NCBI RefSeq assembly: GCF_037977055.1
Contig: NZ_CP150274.1
Coordinates: 1,302,001-1,366,000, forward strand
Reading direction: 5' to 3'
Source of the DNA: Paenibacillus sp. FSL K6-1096
GTDB lineage: Bacteria; Bacillota; Bacilli; Paenibacillales; Paenibacillaceae
Length of the DNA: 64,000 bases
A program made the position numbers and the translations under genes. Positions within the stretch are counted from its first letter, which is position 1; each line of letters opens with the position of its first letter. Shown piece after piece: positions 16,620 to 24,318 of this stretch. Below the pieces are notes generated by a model that was not told the origin of the DNA, searched no databases, and saw only the letters and a list, made by a program, of their open reading frames with translations.

Positions 16620-17354
16620 ATGAAGGAGAACAAGTATGACGAGGCCAGTTTTTTTGCGAATTACAGCGTGATGCCGCGCTCTACCGGGGGGCTTGAGGCT
16701 GCCGGGGAATGGCAGGAGTTCCGCTCTCTGCTGCCGGATCTTCAGGGCAAGCGGGTGCTGGATCTCGGCTGCGGGTTCGGCTGGCATTGCCGGTATGCCC
16801 GGGAGCAGGGGGCTGCTTCTGTCCTGGGCATCGATCTGTCGGCGAATATGCTGGAGCGTGCCCGCGTAATGACAGATGATCCCGGAATTGAGTACCGCAG
16901 GCTTGCTATGGAAGATGCCGCCTTCAGTGCGGGGCAGTTCGATACCGTCCTCAGCTCGCTGGCGATCCACTATATTGAGGATTTCAGCAGTCTCTGCCGG
17001 CAGGTGGAACATTGCCTGAAGCCCGGCGGAGCGTTCGTCTTCTCGGTGGAGCATCCGATTTTCACCGCACTGGCGGCGCAGGACTGGCACTACGGCCCCG
17101 AGGGGGAGAAGCAGCATTGGCCCGTGGACAGCTATCATCTGGAAGGGCTGCGGCAGGCACATTTTCTCGGCCATGAGGTTGCTAAATACCACCGGACCAC
17201 TGCGACTTATATCAATACACTGCTGGAATCCGGCTTCAGCTTGAAACGCATCTCCGAGCTGCAGCCGACCCCGCAGATGCTGGAGCAGAATCCGGCCTGG
17301 CAGGAGGAGACCCGGCGTCCGATGTTCCTGCTGCTGTCGGCGGTGAAGAACTGA
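16620..17354 (+). CDS. Class I SAM-dependent methyltransferase
   Basis: A 244-residue small-molecule-type methyltransferase. The SAM-binding motif I VLDLGCGFGWHCRYAREQGA is at about residue 46, motif II LGIDLSANMLERA follows, and FDTVLSSLAIHYIEDF is the post-motif acid/hydrophobic strand. The family resembles ubiquinone/menaquinone or unspecified COG2226-like enzymes, but the substrate cannot be told. GGAGG precedes ATG 16620. It is a single-gene unit whose 3' side runs straight into the first 51-bp repeat array, with no terminator in between. Confidence 0.85.
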   Translation: MKENKYDEASFFANYSVMPRSTGGLEAAGEWQEFRSLLPDLQGKRVLDLGCGFGWHCRYAREQGAASVLGIDLSANMLERARVMTDDPGIEYRRLAMEDAAFSAGQFDTVLSSLAIHYIEDFSSLCRQVEHCLKPGGAFVFSVEHPIFTALAAQDWHYGPEGEKQHWPVDSYHLEGLRQAHFLGHEVAKYHRTTATYINTLLESGFSLKRISELQPTPQMLEQNPAWQEETRRPMFLLLSAVKN

Positions 17355-17410
17355 ACAGCACCCCAATTCCCCGCATCTCTCATACAATTTGGCCCAAACT
17401 CCGCTGCCCC

Positions 17411-17607
17411 GGCCAATGTATTCGCTTTTTCGATTACATTCGGCCTACGCGGCGCGCACAGTCCAATTGTGTTCGGTTTTTCGCATACATCCGGCCTCCG
17501 TGGCGCTTCCAGTCCAATTGTGTTCACTTTTTCGCATACATTTCGCCCGCACGCCTCCGCCACGTCCATTGTGTTCGCTTTTTTCGCATACATCCGGACC
17601 GCACACC
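17411..17607. repeat. 51-bp period tandem array, locus 1 (4 units)
   Basis: Four units with an exact 51-bp spacing. Cores begin at 17416, 17467, 17518 and 17569 and read like (A/T)TGT(A/G)TTCG, a T-rich loop, then CGCATACAT or CGATTACAT. A degenerate unit may precede them. The array fills the gap between the stop of the methyltransferase and the terminator of the facing YitT gene. Between cores the sequence is GC-rich and only loosely conserved. Related arrays lie at 40300-40690 and 57561-57795. The long antisense reading frame (17207-17593) created by the in-phase period is not a credible gene. Confidence 0.9.
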
Positions 17608-17644
17608 CGCGTATCCGCCACAGACGGTCCCCACATTTTCCCCT

Positions 17645-17680
17645 AAAAAAAAGACCAGCCGGACTTCCGTCCGCTGACCT
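17645..17680 (-). terminator. Terminator of the YitT gene
   Basis: GGTCAGCGGAC-GGAA-GTCCGGCTGGTC on the minus strand, followed by eight T residues (17645-17652). Confidence 0.85.
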
Positions 17681-17705
17681 TTCGTTATCCCCGCCGCTGC
17701 AGGGT

Positions 17706-18392
17706 TCATACTGCGTTGTTCATTTTCACCGGTCCATCCTGGGTCTTGGCCAATGCCGTCTGGATCTTCGGTGCCTGGACCAGCTTCCGTCTGCCGAGAG
17801 AAGTGGTGAAGGTGATCACATAACCCGCCACAACCACAGCCATCACGGTGTACAAGGTCTCCCTTACCGGCATATAGAATAGTGATAACGCCAGTACACT
17901 GACATCCATCAGGATGAATACGGTGCCTACCTTAATGCCTTTCCATTCACTGATCAGCAGCGACAGAATATCATCCCCGCCGCTCGCCCCGCCGCCCAGC
18001 AGGACCATTCCCGCTCCGAGACCGGTCAGTACACCGGACAACAGTGCCGCAACCGGCAGGTTATCCTGCAGATTGAACACTAAGCCGGAATAACGCTCCA
18101 TCAGCCCGTAGAATACCGTGAAGGCCACTACAGAGATGAAGGTTTTTACCACAAATGACCGTCCCTTGAAGATCATCGCGATGATCAGTACCGGAATGTC
18201 CAGAATCAGAATGGTCAGTGATGGTGAAATGCCTAGAATATACTTGCCGAGCAGCGATAAGCCTACAAATCCGCCCTCGGTCAGCTGGTTCTGATAATTG
18301 ATGTGATAATACGTAAATGCAAGCAATAGTGTTCCGGTCAAAATAAGCGCCAGCCGGAGCAGCACATTCCTGCCACTGTCTTGTTTCCTCAT
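17706..18392 (-). CDS. YitT-family membrane protein (DUF161)
   Basis: A 228-residue membrane protein with about five hydrophobic segments. The conserved GLGAGMVLLGGGASGGDDIL motif of the YitT family is present. The usual C-terminal cytoplasmic DUF2179 domain is missing: the protein ends soon after the last helix with SLGRRKLVQAPKIQT. The family's function is not established; transport roles have been proposed. ATG 18392 follows AGGGGAGA. The gene is preceded by an apparently long structured leader (18393-18655) behind an extended -10 promoter. Confidence 0.8.
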   Translation of the reverse strand: MRKQDSGRNVLLRLALILTGTLLLAFTYYHINYQNQLTEGGFVGLSLLGKYILGISPSLTILILDIPVLIIAMIFKGRSFVVKTFISVVAFTVFYGLMERYSGLVFNLQDNLPVAALLSGVLTGLGAGMVLLGGGASGGDDILSLLISEWKGIKVGTVFILMDVSVLALSLFYMPVRETLYTVMAVVVAGYVITFTTSLGRRKLVQAPKIQTALAKTQDGPVKMNNAV

Positions 18393-18667
18393 TACTTGGT
18401 CTCCCCTTATCGTATATGGCGGCTAGACGTCCCACCAGCCTCTACGACGGGTTAAACCGGAGGTGTTGCTGTTACTCCTTCGCATACAATACTCCTTCCC
18501 TCGCAGAGGCGGCCTCGTCATTACATGGCGGTTCGCACATACTCTGCAGGGAAGCTAAGTATAAGACAGATCATAACGTTTCCAAATCGTCCTTTGGGGA
18601 ATCGTCCTTCGGGGACACATGGTATCCTGATCCTTTCTTTTGTGTGATAGTTTCTGAATAGATTATA
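18393..18667 (-). promoter_or_regulatory. Extended -10 promoter and ~260-nt structured leader of the YitT gene
   Basis: On the minus strand TGGTATAAT gives an extended -10 promoter (TATAAT at 18662-18667). Transcription from it would leave about 262 untranslated bases. The leader carries two adjacent 15-base repeats (18586-18600 and 18601-18615, ATCGTCCTTYGGGGA on the plus strand). It also has a 13-bp stem with a single bulged base (18495-18508 pairing with 18542-18554). Inside the loop a competing hairpin GAGGC-G-GCCTC (18506-18516) shares bases with the stem. No T-run terminator is seen. It does not match the riboswitch consensus sequences I know (M-box, S-box, T-box, cobalamin, lysine, glycine, yybP, ydaO). 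Confidence 0.5.
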
Positions 18668-18713
18668 CCACGCGGAGGGGCAGCGCTAAACACTTTTAAT
18701 GTAAAATAAGCAA

Positions 18714-19214
18714 TCAGCCCGGATTCCGCAGCAGCCGGTTGACCGTCTCACGCCGTACACCAATCAGTTGTCCGATCTCTTCCTGGGTCAGCAAATCTGT
18801 AAGCTGTGCGCCATGAGAATATTCGTTCAGCCAGCGGGTCAATAGCGCCATGCGCTCCCCGGGAGTGCCGACGGTGAGGTGGTCGAGCCGGGTCTGCATG
18901 AACCGCACCTTCTCCTGCAGCAGCAGGGCGACCTCCATCACCTTCTCCGGGCTCTCCCGCAGCTCGCGGTACCACTCCGCAGCCGGAATAAGCTCGACCT
19001 CGCTTTTCATCATCGCCACCGCGGTTCCATGCGCCTCCTTCGGCGAAATGAGGGAATGATGCGGAACCGTCTCGCCCGGATAGAGCAGGTTGAACAGCAC
19101 CATATTCCCGTTCTCATGCAGTCTTGTCACTTTGAACAGCCCGCTCTTCACCCGGTACAGGTTCTGGCCGCCGTCGCCTTGCCGGAACAAGACTTCACCT
19201 CTGTGCAGAATCAT
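18714..19214 (-). CDS. Compact Crp/Fnr-family regulator lacking the C-terminal wing
   Basis: A 166-residue protein, about 50 residues shorter than typical Crp/Fnr members. It starts directly in the cyclic-nucleotide-like beta-roll (ILHRGEVLFRQGDGGQNLYRVKSG), continues through the dimer helix (EVALLLQEKVRFMQTRLDHL), and reaches the HTH (LLTQEEIGQLIGVRRETVNRLLR). It stops three residues later, so the wing is absent. It has no cysteine, so it cannot be an Fe-S FNR. The recognition helix keeps the R-E-T-V-N-R pattern that in CRP reads TGTGA. ATG 19214 follows AAGGAG. A frameshift at the end is possible: another frame reads SGLIAYFTLKVFS, only loosely wing-like. Confidence 0.82.
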   Translation of the reverse strand: MILHRGEVLFRQGDGGQNLYRVKSGLFKVTRLHENGNMVLFNLLYPGETVPHHSLISPKEAHGTAVAMMKSEVELIPAAEWYRELRESPEKVMEVALLLQEKVRFMQTRLDHLTVGTPGERMALLTRWLNEYSHGAQLTDLLTQEEIGQLIGVRRETVNRLLRNPG

Positions 19215-19304
19215 TTCGCATTCTCCTTTGCCTTCTCTGTATATGTATTGCTAATTATACCGAAATACGACACCGAAATGGAGGGGCCGCCCGATTAAGA
19301 CACA

Positions 19305-19352
19305 AAGAAGCCGCCCGGGAGCAGATTTATCTCTGCGGCCAGGCGGCTTCTT
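19305..19352 (-). terminator. Terminator of the fru operon
   Basis: AAGAAGCCGCC (19305-19315) pairs exactly with GGCGGCTTCTT (19342-19352). On the minus strand a T-rich tract (TTTGTGTCTT) follows. Confidence 0.75.
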
Positions 19353-19369
19353 GGGCAATTCAATCAGGC

Positions 19370-21295
19370 TTACAGCTTCACATCTACCGGCTTCTTCCAC
19401 AGCCCCAGCATCAGCCCGGAGATGACCGAGCCGATCAGCACCGCCAGAAGGAACAGCGCAGCGTTGCTGGACAGGAAGGCAACGAATACCCCGCCATGCG
19501 GTGCGGGAACGTTGATATTCCACAGCTGGGTCAGTCCTCCGGCCACGGCAGAGCCGATGATACAGGAGGTGAGCACGCGCAGCGGGTCAGCAGCAGCGAA
19601 CGGAATAGCTCCCTCGGTAATGAACGACAAGCCCAGCACATAGTTGGTGAGCCCGGATTTGCGCTCCGTCTCTGTGAATTTATTCTTGAAGAAGGAGGTT
19701 GCGAGCGCAATCGCCAGCGGCGGCACCATACCACCGGCCATAACTGCGGCCATCATCAGCCCGTTCGTATTGCCGCTGGAAGTGAACACCCCGATGGCGA
19801 AGGTGTAGGCTGCCTTATTGAACGGTCCACCCATATCAATCGCCATCATACCGCCAAGCACGAGGCCAAGCAGAACTTTGTTGCCGGTACCCAGATTGTT
19901 AAGAGCATCAGTTAGTCCGCCGTTGATCCAGCTGAATAACGGATCGAAGAGGAAGAACATTACGCTTCCTGTAATCAGGAGACTGAAGACGGGATAGAGC
20001 AGAATCGGCTTCAGCCCGTCAAGTGTGCGCGGCAGGCCCGAGAAAACTCTGCGGAGCAGAATCACAACATAACCGGCCAGGAACCCTGCGGCCAGTCCGC
20101 CGAGGAAGCCGGAGTTGGAGTTGAGGGCCATCAGACCGCCGACCATACCGGGCATCAGCGCCGGACGGTCGCCGATGCTCATCGCGATGAATCCGGCCAG
20201 GATCGGAATTAGGAAGTGGAACGCTCCATCCCCGCCGCCGATCGTCTGCAGCAGCTTCACCAGCGGATTATCTACACTGGCTACCTGCTCAATCAGGAAG
20301 GAAATCGCCAGCAGAATCCCGCCGCCGACCACGAAGGGCAGCATATGCGAGATACCGTTCATCAGGTTCTTGTAGATCTGGCTGCCTACGGAGCCGGACT
20401 TTGCAGGCGCTGCTCCATCTTCATTCCGTCCGGTGCCGCGGTAGACCGGCGCTTCTCCCCGGGATGCAAGCCGGATCAGCTCCTCCGGCTTGCGGATACC
20501 GTCGCTAACCGGACGCTGGAGGACAGGCTTGCCGCTGAAGCGCTCCATCTCCACCTTTTTGTCCGCAGCGACAATTACGCCGCTGGCCCGGGCGATCTCA
20601 TCAGCGGTGAGTACATTCTGTGCACCCTCCGAGCCATTCGTTTCGACACGGATGTTAATGCCCAGCTCCTTAGCCTTCTTCTTCAGCGCATCCTCCGCCA
20701 TGAAAGTATGGGCAATGCCTGTCGGACATGCCGTCACCGCCACTACGAAGCTCTCTGAATCAGGATTGCCGGTGATAACCTTCGCCGGTTCGGCCTTAGG
20801 TGCGGCTGTCTTCGCTTCCGCTTCAGCCTGGGCCTCCGCCTCTGCCTGCTTCGTATCGAACAAAGCGGTTACCTCGGCGGGAGTCTTGGCATTCATCAGC
20901 TGGTTGGTGAATTCGCTTTCAATGAGCAGCCTGGACAGTGCAGCAAGGGTTCGCAGGTGCATATTTCCAGCTCCATCCGGAGCCGCAATCATGAAGAACA
21001 AGTGGGCCGGCGCTTCATCCAGTGAAGCGAAGTCGATGCCGGCGCTGCTCTTCGCGAATACCACCGTTGCCTCCTTCACAGCCTTCGTCTTGGCGTGGGG
21101 CATCGCAATCCCTCCGCCGATGCCTGTGCTGGACTGGGCTTCCCGGTCCATAATCTTCTCTTTAAACAGCTTCACATCACTGATGCGCCCATGGTCGGCC
21201 AGGCTGGCGATCAGCTCGTCGATCGCCTCTTCCTTCGTTGTCGCCCGCAGCTCCATAATCATCGTTTCCTGTATCATCAAATCTGTAATTTTCAT
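19370..21295 (-). CDS. fruA: PTS fructose transporter subunit EIIABC
   Basis: Imports fructose and phosphorylates it to fructose-1-phosphate at the membrane. All three PTS domains are fused in 641 residues. EIIA is at the N-terminus, with the phospho-histidine in GGGIAMPHAKT. After an Ala/Glu-rich linker comes EIIB, with the phospho-cysteine in VTACPTGIAHTFMAEDAL. EIIC at the C-terminus is polytopic (SHMLPFVVGGGILLAI, PALMPGMVGG, GAIPFAAADPLRV). It is last in fruR-fruK-fruA, 46 bp after fruK. Induction by fructose-1-phosphate through FruR is the known logic of such operons. Confidence 0.96.
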   Translation of the reverse strand: MKITDLMIQETMIMELRATTKEEAIDELIASLADHGRISDVKLFKEKIMDREAQSSTGIGGGIAMPHAKTKAVKEATVVFAKSSAGIDFASLDEAPAHLFFMIAAPDGAGNMHLRTLAALSRLLIESEFTNQLMNAKTPAEVTALFDTKQAEAEAQAEAEAKTAAPKAEPAKVITGNPDSESFVVAVTACPTGIAHTFMAEDALKKKAKELGINIRVETNGSEGAQNVLTADEIARASGVIVAADKKVEMERFSGKPVLQRPVSDGIRKPEELIRLASRGEAPVYRGTGRNEDGAAPAKSGSVGSQIYKNLMNGISHMLPFVVGGGILLAISFLIEQVASVDNPLVKLLQTIGGGDGAFHFLIPILAGFIAMSIGDRPALMPGMVGGLMALNSNSGFLGGLAAGFLAGYVVILLRRVFSGLPRTLDGLKPILLYPVFSLLITGSVMFFLFDPLFSWINGGLTDALNNLGTGNKVLLGLVLGGMMAIDMGGPFNKAAYTFAIGVFTSSGNTNGLMMAAVMAGGMVPPLAIALATSFFKNKFTETERKSGLTNYVLGLSFITEGAIPFAAADPLRVLTSCIIGSAVAGGLTQLWNINVPAPHGGVFVAFLSSNAALFLLAVLIGSVISGLMLGLWKKPVDVKL

Positions 21296-21341
21296 GAGAA
21301 CTCAACTCCCCGGATTAACTTGAACTTCTTATACTTTCTCT

Positions 21342-22253
21342 TTATAGCTGAGATACCGTAACCAGCGGCCGGAGCTGTTCGATCATTGCCCTGTCTGCCA
21401 GATCATCGGAGAATGCCGTCGCACTTCCAGAGGCTACCCCGGCCCGGAAGGCTTCCAGAGCATTCCCGGTCAGCGACAAGGTGCCTACGAAGCCGGCGAT
21501 CATCGAATCTCCCGCCCCGACTGAATTCTTCACCTGACCCGCCGGAGCGCTGGCATGGTAGACGCCCTGCTCCGTAATGAACAGCGCGCCTTCGCCGGCC
21601 ATGGACACCAGTACATGCCTGGCGCCGCCCTCCAGCAGCTTGCGCCCGTAGGTAATAATCTCTTCTCTTGTGCTGATCTCCGTATCGAACAGCTCTGCCA
21701 GCTCATGATGATTCGGCTTGATCAGCAGCGGTCCCTCGGAGAGTGCAGCCTTCAGTGCCTGCCCTGTAGTATCAATGACGAACTCCGCCCCCTTGCGCTT
21801 GCATCCAGCAATTAGCCGGGCATAGATATCTCCGCCCAGCGACGGCGGGGCGCTGCCGGACAGGACCACAATGTCCCCCGGCTTCAGAGCATCCAGCTTC
21901 TGCAGCAGAGCAGCGGTCTCGGAATCGGTAATCTCAGGCCCGGCTCCGTTAATCTCCGTCTCTTCGCCCGCCTTCAGCTTGATATTAATCCGGGTATCGT
22001 CCGCGATCTGAACGAAGCTGCCGGCTATCCCTTCCTGCCGCAGCCACTGTTCAATATAGCCGCCGGTGAATCCGCCAAGAAATCCGGTCGCAGTACTGTC
22101 TACTCCTAGCTGCTTCAGCACGCGGGAGACATTGATCCCCTTCCCTCCGGGAAGCTTCATATCCCGCTTCATCCGGTTCAATCCGCCCAGTGTAAGCTCC
22201 TCCACCTCGACGATATAGTCGACAGACGGATTAAGCGTCACGGTATAGATCAT
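21342..22253 (-). CDS. fruK: 1-phosphofructokinase FruK
   Basis: Converts fructose-1-phosphate to fructose-1,6-bisphosphate, linking FruA uptake to glycolysis. The 303 residues belong to the PfkB/ribokinase family: MIYTVTLNPSVDYIVEV at the start, LPGGKGINVSRVLKQLG, and the ATP/anion-hole motif VKNSVGAGDSMIAGFVG with the catalytic aspartate. ATG 22253 is preferred over 22268 because GAGGGATG lies at the right distance. It is 38 bp downstream of fruR. Confidence 0.95.
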   Translation of the reverse strand: MIYTVTLNPSVDYIVEVEELTLGGLNRMKRDMKLPGGKGINVSRVLKQLGVDSTATGFLGGFTGGYIEQWLRQEGIAGSFVQIADDTRINIKLKAGEETEINGAGPEITDSETAALLQKLDALKPGDIVVLSGSAPPSLGGDIYARLIAGCKRKGAEFVIDTTGQALKAALSEGPLLIKPNHHELAELFDTEISTREEIITYGRKLLEGGARHVLVSMAGEGALFITEQGVYHASAPAGQVKNSVGAGDSMIAGFVGTLSLTGNALEAFRAGVASGSATAFSDDLADRAMIEQLRPLVTVSQL

Positions 22254-22291
22254 TTGTTCATCCCTCATTTATCATGTTTGTCTTCTTAGCC

Positions 22292-23053
22292 TCACACGAG
22301 CGTATAATCCACATTCAACTTCTCCAGCTGCCGCCGGAAGCTGTCCGGTGTAGCGGTATCGAGAATACAATGGTCCAACTCCTGCAGGTCCGCCACCTTG
22401 CAGAAGGAGATCTGCCCGATCTTGCTGTGGTCAGCCAGCAGGATGGTCTGCTTCGCAACGGCAATCATCTTGCGTTTGGTGGCAGCCTCCAGCATATTCG
22501 GGGTGGTAATGCCTTCCCGGATATCGAGTCCGTTCGTTCCGAGGAAGACCTTGTCAACACGTACCATGTCAAGCGAGCGCTCGGTCATCGGCCCGACGAA
22601 GGCCATCGTATCGGGCCGCAGCATGCCTCCGGTCATCGAGACCTCAATATGGCGGCAATCCTTAAGCTCATTAAGCGCCATAATCGAGTTGGTAATGACC
22701 TTAAGATCACGGAACGCTCTCAGCTCGCGGGCAATCTGGAGCGTAGTGGTTCCCCCGTCCAGCAAGATGGCGTCGCCTTCCTGGATCATCTCCACAGCCT
22801 TGCGTGCAATCCGCTGCTTCTCCTCCAGGAACCGGTCCTCCTTATCGGCAACAGCCGCTTCAAAGTTCACGCTCTGCAGGGATACCGCCCCGCCGTGCGT
22901 CCGCTTCAGCAGCCTCGCCTCTTCCAGCTCCTTGAGATCCCGGCGGATGGTCGATTCAGATACGGACAGCTCCTGGCTTAGCTCCTGTACAGATGCTCTT
23001 GTATGCTTCTCAACGAACTGCAGAATCTTCCGCTTGCGTTCTTCTTCAAACAT
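22292..23053 (-). CDS. fruR: DeoR-family regulator FruR
   Basis: A 253-residue DeoR-type repressor, first gene of the fructose operon. The N-terminal HTH reads MFEEERKRKILQFVEKHTRA then LSQELSVSESTIRRDLKELE. The C-terminal sugar-phosphate sensing domain shows DAILLDGGTTTLQIARELR and VFLGTNGLDIREGITTPNMLEA. ATG 23053 has AAGGAG eight bases upstream; the GTG at 23062 lies too close to it. Target operators are probably the repeats at 23148-23186. Fructose-1-phosphate is the expected effector. Confidence 0.92.
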   Translation of the reverse strand: MFEEERKRKILQFVEKHTRASVQELSQELSVSESTIRRDLKELEEARLLKRTHGGAVSLQSVNFEAAVADKEDRFLEEKQRIARKAVEMIQEGDAILLDGGTTTLQIARELRAFRDLKVITNSIMALNELKDCRHIEVSMTGGMLRPDTMAFVGPMTERSLDMVRVDKVFLGTNGLDIREGITTPNMLEAATKRKMIAVAKQTILLADHSKIGQISFCKVADLQELDHCILDTATPDSFRRQLEKLNVDYTLV

Positions 23054-23147
23054 GCAGCACACTCCTTAGGATGTGCAGCCACCCGGCAAGGGATTCCTCG
23101 ATGCACATCGTCTGTTTGAGTTGGAAATAACGTTGACTGAATAAGAA

Positions 23148-23204
23148 TCATTTGTGACTGATTATGCTCATTTGTGCTCATTTATGATTGTAACAGCGTT
23201 TTCA
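23148..23204 (-). promoter_or_regulatory. fru operon control region: direct repeats and a cre-like site
   Basis: Three copies of TCATTTRTG on the plus strand start at 23148, 23168 and 23178, spaced 20 and 10 bp, so on one face of the helix. Just upstream, the minus strand reads TGAAAACGCTGTTA (23191-23204), one mismatch from the CcpA cre consensus. The rest of the 23054-23352 gap contains no gene. Confidence 0.55.
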
Positions 23205-23352
23205 TGAACTGTAAAGAGCATTTCCTGCTTATTTCTTATCCTGGCACCGGCCCGTTAGCCTTAACCGCAAATAACCTCCCGATTGCCTATTTCATATTAG
23301 TGAAGAGCGACATATTTTATAGTACATATGGGGAAAAGCGGGTGAACAAGAG

Positions 23353-23646
23353 ATGGCCTATAACAGGAACAATGGGAATGGCAGTTCTAACAGCATAGCC
23401 GGGGGAGGCGCTGGCAGCGGCGGACCGGTGGAGACAGAGGAGCTAAGTGCTGAGGATTATGCAATCATTGCTGCCGGCTTGGGCGCCTTGGGCGAAATCT
23501 TTGCTTTTCTGTCCCTGGTCAAGGCCAAGCAGGTCACCAAGGAAACCGGAGGACAGGTAGGGGAGGGCCTGGGCCTGGGGCCGGCTCTGTTCGTTCAATC
23601 CAGATATAAAAAAGCAGCCAGACGGAAATCCCGCCGGCCGCGATAA
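23353..23646 (+). CDS. Small Gly/Ser/Asn-rich hypothetical protein
   Basis: A 97-residue protein with a low-complexity start (MAYNRNNGNGSSNSIAGGGA), one moderately hydrophobic helix (YAIIAAGLGALGEIFAFLSLV) and a very basic end (SRYKKAARRKSRRPR). It resembles small Paenibacillus proteins of unknown function, some linked to spores, but this is only an impression. GGTGA precedes the ATG. It lies between the divergent fru operon and a convergent stress-protein gene. Confidence 0.55.
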   Translation: MAYNRNNGNGSSNSIAGGGAGSGGPVETEELSAEDYAIIAAGLGALGEIFAFLSLVKAKQVTKETGGQVGEGLGLGPALFVQSRYKKAARRKSRRPR

Positions 23647-23683
23647 ACCCTCTTATCTCTAAGCTGCTCACATCTGCATCGTG

Positions 23684-24157
23684 CTATACGGGGTTAAGCG
23701 GCAAGGCCTCATGCCTGGCCAGAACCTCTTCCACGCTCCCGCGTGAGTTCTCCTCCTTAAGCAGCACGATGACAATAATATGCTCCAGATCGGCATGTCT
23801 GGCATAGTCTTCCGCGTCTTCCGGCGGGATACCCATCCCGATCAGGCTGACCGCCAGACTATCATCCTCTATATCGGCTCCAGCCAGCTTACGTGCAGCG
23901 GGACCTGCGGCAACGGCTGAGTCGCCGATCATGTCCAGGCCTACTCCCAGTGCACGGGCTGTCCCGAACAAGCCCTCATTTCCCGCCCCGCTCTCTGTCT
24001 CCCCGATTCCGGTATCATGGGTGATGATTTCCAGTGTATTTTTCTGCTTCGTGACCGCTGAGATCTGCTTCGCCGCAATTCCCTTCTCCTTCAGCTCGCT
24101 GATCGCCAGCGCGGCATCGCTCCGGTGTGCGAAGATCCCGAGTACCAATGTAGGCAT
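23684..24157 (-). CDS. General-stress-protein-like (GSP17M/YflT type) protein
   Basis: A 157-residue soluble protein. The N-terminal half has a ferredoxin-like strand-helix-strand pattern (LVLGIFAHRSDAALAISELKEKGIAAKQISAVTK) seen in YflT/GSP17M stress proteins, followed by a Gly/Ala-rich segment (GVGLDMIGDSAVAAGPAARK). The second half repeats a small domain ending in a strand HIIVIVLLK. No catalytic residues are recognisable. GGAGGG precedes ATG 24157. Assignment to the stress family is tentative. Confidence 0.6.
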   Translation of the reverse strand: MPTLVLGIFAHRSDAALAISELKEKGIAAKQISAVTKQKNTLEIITHDTGIGETESGAGNEGLFGTARALGVGLDMIGDSAVAAGPAARKLAGADIEDDSLAVSLIGMGIPPEDAEDYARHADLEHIIVIVLLKEENSRGSVEEVLARHEALPLNPV

Positions 24158-24318
24158 ATGACATCCCTCCTGTTACAGGGGTATTACCACTCTGCCCCGT
24201 GCTTGAACCCGGTGGAATGCGCTGCACGCTGCGAAGTGAATCAATCTCTTCTATTTCGGTTATAAAGATAGAATGAGATGAATACATAAACATATTAATA
24301 GAGAAAGGGGGAGCTGCT

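Noticed and set aside
17207..17593. Antisense 128-aa frame over array 1 with repeats like DVCEKPNT
   Set aside because: It has no ribosome site, runs into the methyltransferase gene, and is explained by a repeat period divisible by three. The same applies to the frames over arrays 2 and 3.
18416..18661. 81-codon plus-strand frame between YitT and the Crp gene
   Set aside because: No ribosome site and no recognisable protein; the region is better explained as the leader of the YitT gene.
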